Assembly (NCBI GenBank): GCA_946401765.1
Contig: CAMIVJ010000075.1
Coordinates: forward strand, 1 to 10,054
Length of the DNA: 10,054 nucleotides
Direction of reading: 5' to 3'
Origin: an uncultured bacterium
GTDB taxonomy: Bacteria; Verrucomicrobiota; Kiritimatiellia; RFP12; UBA1067
Shown here: positions 9,001 through 10,054 of the stretch, in pieces
Layout: each line of letters starts with the position of its first letter
How positions within the stretch are numbered: position 1 is the stretch's first letter
Translations under genes and position numbers: made by a program
Notes under the pieces: generated by a model
What the model saw: only the letters and a program-made list of their open reading frames with translations
What the model was told of the DNA's origin: nothing
The model's database searches: none

Positions 9001-9037
9001 CGCACAGCTCGATCAAGGCAATCTTTGCATTTTTCAT
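3083..9037 (-). CDS. Giant secreted three-module beta-repeat protein with two F5/8 type C-like domains
   Basis: A complete protein of 1984 residues from ATG 9037 to TAG 3083. I prefer this ATG over an in-frame GTG at 9100 because it has GAGGA four bases upstream and directly begins a Sec signal peptide (MKNAK, hydrophobic to about residue 20, cleavage near AHG-A). Three modules follow. Each opens with a W..NW...GD.A.F strand motif (residues about 26-54, 770-801, 1446-1477) and contains one autotransporter-type cassette (535-617, 1261-1342, 1827-1910). Modules 1 and 2 also have an F5/8 type C-like domain (94-259 and 838-992), with the shared motifs MMQ-SE, TKWLD, WYTAND and RDP..W. The protein ends in YGQRPGFFLILR, with no autotransporter barrel, PEP-CTERM, LPXTG or recognisable type IX tail. 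Family knowledge supports an exported beta-helical protein with glycan-binding discoidin-like domains; a role in adhesion or substrate capture is inference. No enzyme motif was recognised. Confidence 0.95.
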   Translation of the reverse strand: MKNAKIALIELCVAAAALAAHGAYQIWNGPVEGLWSGPNWSSGYFAAGDTAVFQGEGAGSPEKVKVDADVTAGFIRALSPVQIDLVPGELQPVAYRFFRFKIEGTKTAGNNMMQVSELKLFDENGADITQNRSGISYDPTPYNSRATWNYDNATWPFPSGEKPEKLVDGTVDTKWLDGRVNATDAETRDATYTVIEFANPQRVTKYEWYTANDAKERDPAAWRLQASNDGLVWVDLEVVSGYNCTDNRKALAYTGNIKYMSGLGVDEIEVAEGQSAYLTFAPKSRVKKTGLGRLVASAALPAGVEMHEGSLSLAGAAGSFSQNIVVRETNVAFYDGTYNFPEADWKPMDNAPDMWVIGAGAVFNTPAMFVVSPESSSDRTSTIRLENGGRFTVVGNVYLQNHDLGLTRLEVTGDGSEFRCNGALWAVASNDAVCQSPRCEIVVSDGGNLYSNGELNFGRRNTKFAVNPYGLLFVTNASIHVNSILDFGTDAALPADHPAGSSLPLATGRYEGRFVDAYIWAQRIWVGRDRSDVTVYFDNAIYESRANSSDFIMQHVDRTDAPFVLGPRGLVVLTQHNTVLKGSMRGEGPLVKRGRDKIDVSYDQFFTGRLVCDEGTINNTSGRTLTFAAGGIEMNGGTVNFSDVVFTNEVITVAINGGTLHLFDNGKTETRRVSTLKLGEGVRLNFDVSSDGVDSFTLDQGGTVILSSTAENPAVLAPNVLSALPVNTPYTLVSGGFSQADLAKVVCAEEGYVLSVSDSGALMITHSFSTHEWTGGDSNGNWSGDGWNGEQFTSGDNAVFAHDGDVAHLDRAFTVGTLTATANARITVDEWVDPTPKFRRFRFHVFGTKSNNDMMQLSEIEFYDGWTKMPPARLEWDKTDLGITNGNYPGNESPDLAADGKTGTKWLDRRGGNARTDAQKALCYLDFVYDEPFALTRYRWYTANDSQDRDPFNWEVLGYDETAGTWVLLDRRLEENVTELRMVLAGTWDIEYNLPERPTLKVSEYIDVAAGKTLIVDAPFGSSFVKRGDGTLKVTQSIENGIVLESGGLDLGGNSFGFTAADLSADGVVGFYNGAFLNTDEAFNPGAHMPRVWTIGERAVVSGPNYADFNVPEDGEQYTLLLDGGTLSLGSATSWFNCDGTGYLNFVVTNSATARFGDNFYCAASNRRVLDVARTTIDVVDGALLEVGSNFTFGRENTQHPTSVECTLNVRNARVYVARSLDLGADDTTQRAGYYHLNFGEGALVEANRIFAFNDRDDTRVVFDGATMASVNANLNDFIGSSLTGVEVFSIGEGGFTISNEHAVAVTTSIGGEGSLTKKGAAMLRFTAPQTFTGQFVIEGPVDFNGQTFASSGAVLASGGAVIARLGANGFTGLSPLPVAAITATKENPFRIDVTYDVDVTRGMAYDLFPNQTGWSEEDVEKIAVNGLNLVVINGRLFGMINPEGRTWSNAGGDSLFSTDANWTGNVAPNGSDWAIFPLASGGVATNDYASLSLLSMQFPEGAGAFTFEGNPIDLRGVTNLSESVQTFNMPVVSRGMYFNVGGTGDIDFAGGLQLEAGALFVKGGEGTAVLHDRVPGGMFDLAGGALELRGIPDDARTNPLVATADALRLAGRLDLGGATQAVTITPANGDNLFYGGFELVNGTINLTASGYVMPRGDMTIGAGGVLNIPGADGKTQGSFCMSMPAVGDTMRLTIKDGGELNEHSLWDNAYIGDGACAKAIVEVSNNGFYHVDSHSTELGLNGCTGIIHGEGGRIDFNSYHKLFMVGRGGGEAHVALTNTWFLAGFIFGGHDRTETFPARSNADFEMVGGTLKIQGFVVRNINSWEARLDGVQIDNMVDNADFFNCSIYAGANDPFVLGPGGITFLNAHETGITTSLAGPGGVTVNGGTFTVSKDQKYTGTTTIKNGTRLAAAGRSFAGPVVFESGATFESPELPQGRTSVRVMGAPSFVGVDMKTRDADGNHYFYEAGWLMYGQRPGFFLILR
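3086..4702 (-). repeat. Module 3 of the giant three-module protein
   Basis: Residues about 1446-1984. It opens with GRTWSNAGGD and DANWTG...SDWAIF, the same entry motif as modules 1 and 2, but has no F5/8 type C domain. Its cassette (about 3308-3559) has LDGVQID, NADFF, PFVLGPGGI, a T-S-L-A-G-P-G-G turn and KYTGTTTIKNGTRL. The module ends the protein with GWLMY...GFFLILR, which resembles the strand pairs closing modules 1 and 2. Confidence 0.75.
4703..6724 (-). repeat. Module 2 of the giant three-module protein
   Basis: Residues about 772-1445. Order: entry motif (NGNWSG...GDNAVF), F5/8 type C-like domain, beta-rich region with FYNGAF and WTIGERAVV, then a cassette (about 5012-5257) with VVFDGATM, NDFI, SIGEGGF, GEGSLTKKG and QTFTGQFVIEG, and a closing hairpin NLVVINGRLFGMI. 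The order matches module 1 throughout, although the sequences have diverged, so this is an old duplication. Confidence 0.8.
6062..6526 (-). other. F5/8 type C-like (discoidin) domain 2
   Basis: Residues 838-992. Key matches to domain 1 and to the family: FRRFRF, MMQLSEIEFYD, a D-G-x-x-G-T-K-W-L-D loop, YLDF, RYRWYTAND, RDPFNW and a W-V-L-L-D strand. This is the jelly-roll fold of discoidin and CBM32-like modules, which often bind sugars. The specific ligand cannot be read from the sequence. Confidence 0.8.
6725..8965 (-). repeat. Module 1 of the giant three-module protein
   Basis: Residues about 25-771. Order: entry motif (PNWSSG...GDTAVF), F5/8 type C-like domain, beta-rich region with FYDGTY and MWVIGAGAVF, a cassette (about 7187-7435) with VYFDNAIY, SDFI, FVLGPRGL, GEGPLVKRG and QFFTGRLV, further beta strands, and the closing hairpin YVLSVSDSGALMI. 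It is the longest module, with extra strands between cassette and hairpin. Confidence 0.8.
8261..8758 (-). other. F5/8 type C-like (discoidin) domain 1
   Basis: Residues 94-259. Key segments: YRFFRFKIEGTK, MMQVSELKLFDENG, a LVDGTVDTKWLDG loop, TVIEFA, YEWYTANDAKERDPAAW and LQASNDGLVWVDL. The D-G-x-x-x-T-K-W and S-N-D-G-x-x-W motifs are classic for F5/8 type C domains. It is slightly longer than domain 2. Confidence 0.85.
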
Positions 9038-9041
9038 TTCG

Positions 9042-9046
9042 TCCTC
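9042..9046 (-). promoter_or_regulatory. Ribosome binding site deciding the start of the giant three-module gene
   Basis: GAGGA on the minus strand, four bases before ATG 9037. The alternative in-frame GTG at 9100 would add 21 residues before the signal peptide and lies almost at the predicted transcription start, so the ATG is favoured. Confidence 0.8.
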
Positions 9047-9115
9047 GTTTTTCTTGAGCGTGTTTCGCAAGGAAAGCTTCACCCGCCCATAGCCAGCCAC
9101 AATTTTTTCATTTAA

Positions 9116-9147
9116 ATTATATCAATTTATGCAAAACGAATTGTCAC
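9116..9147 (-). promoter_or_regulatory. Candidate promoter for the two giant genes
   Basis: Minus strand: a perfect -10 TATAAT (9116-9121) in an AT-rich stretch that contrasts with the GC-rich genes. The best -35-like hexamer is GTGACA (9142-9147), but its 20-base spacing is long; hexamers at 17 bases match poorly. Transcription would start near 9109, giving a leader of about 72 bases before ATG 9037. Confidence 0.5.
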
Positions 9148-9196
9148 CGGATTGCAACCGAGAAGTGTTTGATTATGTCGCCATACATGCGAAATG

Positions 9197-9208
9197 GGCG
9201 CTTGCGCC
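9197..9208. promoter_or_regulatory. 12-base inverted repeat, candidate operator
   Basis: GGCGC-TT-GCGCC is a perfect 5-base inverted repeat around TT. It overlaps the candidate -35 of the rightward gene and lies upstream of the leftward promoter, a position where a bound regulator could affect one or both directions. It is short and GC-rich, so chance is possible in this genome. Confidence 0.3.
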
Positions 9209-9231
9209 AAAGCACAAGGTTATGATATACT
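9202..9231 (+). promoter_or_regulatory. Candidate promoter for the LamG-like gene
   Basis: A -10 match TATACT (9226-9231) lies 18 bases after a weak -35, TTGCGC (9202-9207). An overlapping alternative -10 is TATGAT (9221-9226). The predicted start near 9238 gives a leader of about 70 bases, similar in length to that of the opposing gene. Confidence 0.45.
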
Positions 9232-9268
9232 ACATTTTTAAGGCAGCGTGTCGTCTCCGCCGAGTGGC

Positions 9269-9290
9269 GTTTTCGCATTCTGCATAAAAC
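9269..9290 (+). other. Small hairpin in the leader of the LamG-like gene
   Basis: GTTTT pairs with AAAAC and GCA pairs with TGC around a TTC loop, with a small asymmetric bulge (C against AT). It ends five bases before the Shine-Dalgarno. The stem is weak and AT-rich outside; it could modulate translation or be chance. Confidence 0.25.
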
Positions 9291-9295
9291 AGAAA

Positions 9296-9301
9296 AGAGG
9301 A
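9296..9301 (+). promoter_or_regulatory. Ribosome binding site of the LamG-like gene
   Basis: AGAGGA with a six-base spacer to ATG 9308; it supports this start, which begins a signal peptide. Confidence 0.8.
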
Positions 9302-9307
9302 TACGCC

Positions 9308-10054
9308 ATGGCGACCGCAAGCAAAACAGCCGTCAGGATTCTTGCGTCTGCATTTTCAGCAGCGCTTTTCACTAATCTGGCCTTTGCCGTAGATCCCGTC
9401 GTAGTATGGGACGGCATGTCAAGCGACTGCAACTTCTCCACTCTTTCGCGCACTGTTGGAGACAACACGTATACGCTGAACCTGAATGAAATGAACTCCG
9501 CCGCATCGGATGGCTCGTATCTTCAGATCGGCAATCAGAACGCAAAGGCCGCCATCACCATCACCGCTCAGAACGCGAACGAAGGCGTGATGGATGGCTT
9601 TGGAACCACCGGTGAAATCACTGTGATCATGAAATGCAGCGGCGTGCACGCCAACAATGGAGCGAACCGCGCGCTGATATCCCTTCTGGACAACCAGAAA
9701 TACTCGGCCGGCAACGCGGGATCCGACAACAGCGTCAAGATCGGCGCAAGCGTATGGGATGGCTTCGGCAGATTCATCTGGCAGGGCCATTGGTATGGAA
9801 ACCAGCTTGACATGCAAAACACGCTTGCAGCGGGAAAGCAGGTCGTCGCGCTTGCATACGGACGCACTGCCGGAACATTCCTGTACGTGAACGGCACGCA
9901 GATTGGCGTCAACACCGGCTTGAAGTCCGGCACCTTTACGACGCCGTATGGCATTGCGCTCGGAGGTGTGGATACAGACGACAGCACAGAGTATTATGCC
10001 ATGACGGGAATGAAGATAGAAGCCGTGGCGGTCTTCACGTCAACGCTCAGCGCG
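9308..10054 (+). CDS. Secreted LamG-like (concanavalin A fold) protein, partial
   Basis: Open from ATG 9308 through the right edge (249 residues, C-terminus missing). AGAGGA six bases upstream supports the start. Residues 1-27 are a Sec signal peptide: a short polar start with K6 and R10, a hydrophobic stretch, and cleavage after AFA before VDP. The rest is beta-rich. Late features fit a LamG_3/concanavalin A-like lectin fold: an FLYVNGTQIG hairpin at residues 191-200, IALGG at 216-220, and a final MKIEAVAVFTSTLS strand at 235-248, which matches the usual closing strand of such domains. The region before it (about 31-110, starting VVVWDG) is probably the first sheet of the same domain. It diverges from the two giant genes and shares a 270-base control region with them. 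Its third codon positions look less GC-biased by eye. Carbohydrate or surface binding is inferred from the fold only. More domains may follow beyond the edge. Confidence 0.9.
   Translation, partial: MATASKTAVRILASAFSAALFTNLAFAVDPVVVWDGMSSDCNFSTLSRTVGDNTYTLNLNEMNSAASDGSYLQIGNQNAKAAITITAQNANEGVMDGFGTTGEITVIMKCSGVHANNGANRALISLLDNQKYSAGNAGSDNSVKIGASVWDGFGRFIWQGHWYGNQLDMQNTLAAGKQVVALAYGRTAGTFLYVNGTQIGVNTGLKSGTFTTPYGIALGGVDTDDSTEYYAMTGMKIEAVAVFTSTLSA

Noticed and set aside
9038..9100. In-frame GTG extension of the giant gene adding 21 residues
   Set aside because: It would place a charged stretch before a normal signal peptide and starts about nine bases from the predicted transcription start without a Shine-Dalgarno.
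8117..9115. Plus-strand open frame of 332 codons opposite the start of the upstream giant gene
   Set aside because: Same compositional shadow; it covers the antisense of a clear F5/8 type C domain and runs through the promoter region of the real gene.
9148..9160. CGG-TTGCA-CCG-like partial symmetry
   Set aside because: The outer CGG/CCG and inner TTGCAA symmetries have different centres, so it is not one inverted repeat.
9238..9468. Minus-strand 76-codon frame with a hydrophobic stretch
   Set aside because: Its hydrophobic part is the antisense of the signal peptide of the LamG-like gene; that gene has the better start and domain evidence.
9419..9987. Two overlapping minus-strand frames opposite the LamG-like gene
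   Set aside because: They overlap each other in different frames, lack domain patterns and are antisense to a supported coding region.

Overview
The window comes from a GC-rich bacterium whose coding sequence strongly favours G or C at third codon positions. It holds parts of a locus for very large exported, beta-rich repeat proteins. The combination of autotransporter-associated beta-strand repeats, F5/8 type C (discoidin-like) domains, LamG (concanavalin A-like) domains and simple Sec signal peptides, with no autotransporter barrel on the one visible C-terminus, is typical of the PVC superphylum. I would guess a Verrucomicrobiota, Kiritimatiellota or Lentisphaerota lineage of gut or sediment, judging from family knowledge and not from a marker gene. 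There are no RNA genes, insertion sequences, CRISPR arrays or phage genes.

Layout. Two giant genes lie on the minus strand and are probably co-transcribed. The upstream one (9037 to 3083, 1984 residues, complete) is a three-module secreted protein; its first two modules each carry an F5/8 type C-like domain. After a 46-base gap comes the second gene (3036 to beyond base 1, 1012 residues visible). It is a secreted beta-solenoid protein with two blocks of short G-x-G-x-Y-N-x-S-G-G repeats, three autotransporter-type repeats and the start of a LamG domain. On the plus strand a third gene (9308 to beyond the right edge, 249 residues visible) diverges from the pair and encodes a secreted LamG-like protein. 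The 270-base divergent intergenic region (9038-9307) holds a candidate promoter for each direction and a 12-base palindrome over the rightward -35 region.

How the parts relate. The two giant proteins share a cassette of about 80-95 residues (an FDG/FDN strand, a glycine-rich turn, then a K-x-G ... F-T-G ... G-T-L strand set), seen twice in the downstream gene and three times in the upstream one. They therefore look like paralogues built by module shuffling. F5/8 type C and LamG domains commonly bind glycans, so surface attachment to polysaccharide or host glycan is a reasonable inference, but nothing here proves a ligand. No enzyme active site was recognised in any of the three proteins.

Nearly all other open frames, including several of more than 200 codons on the plus strand opposite the two giant genes, are compositional shadows and are not annotated. 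I did not find a clearly new system. The points most worth checking are the modular architecture, the apparent lack of a surface-anchoring tail on the complete protein, and the divergent control region.
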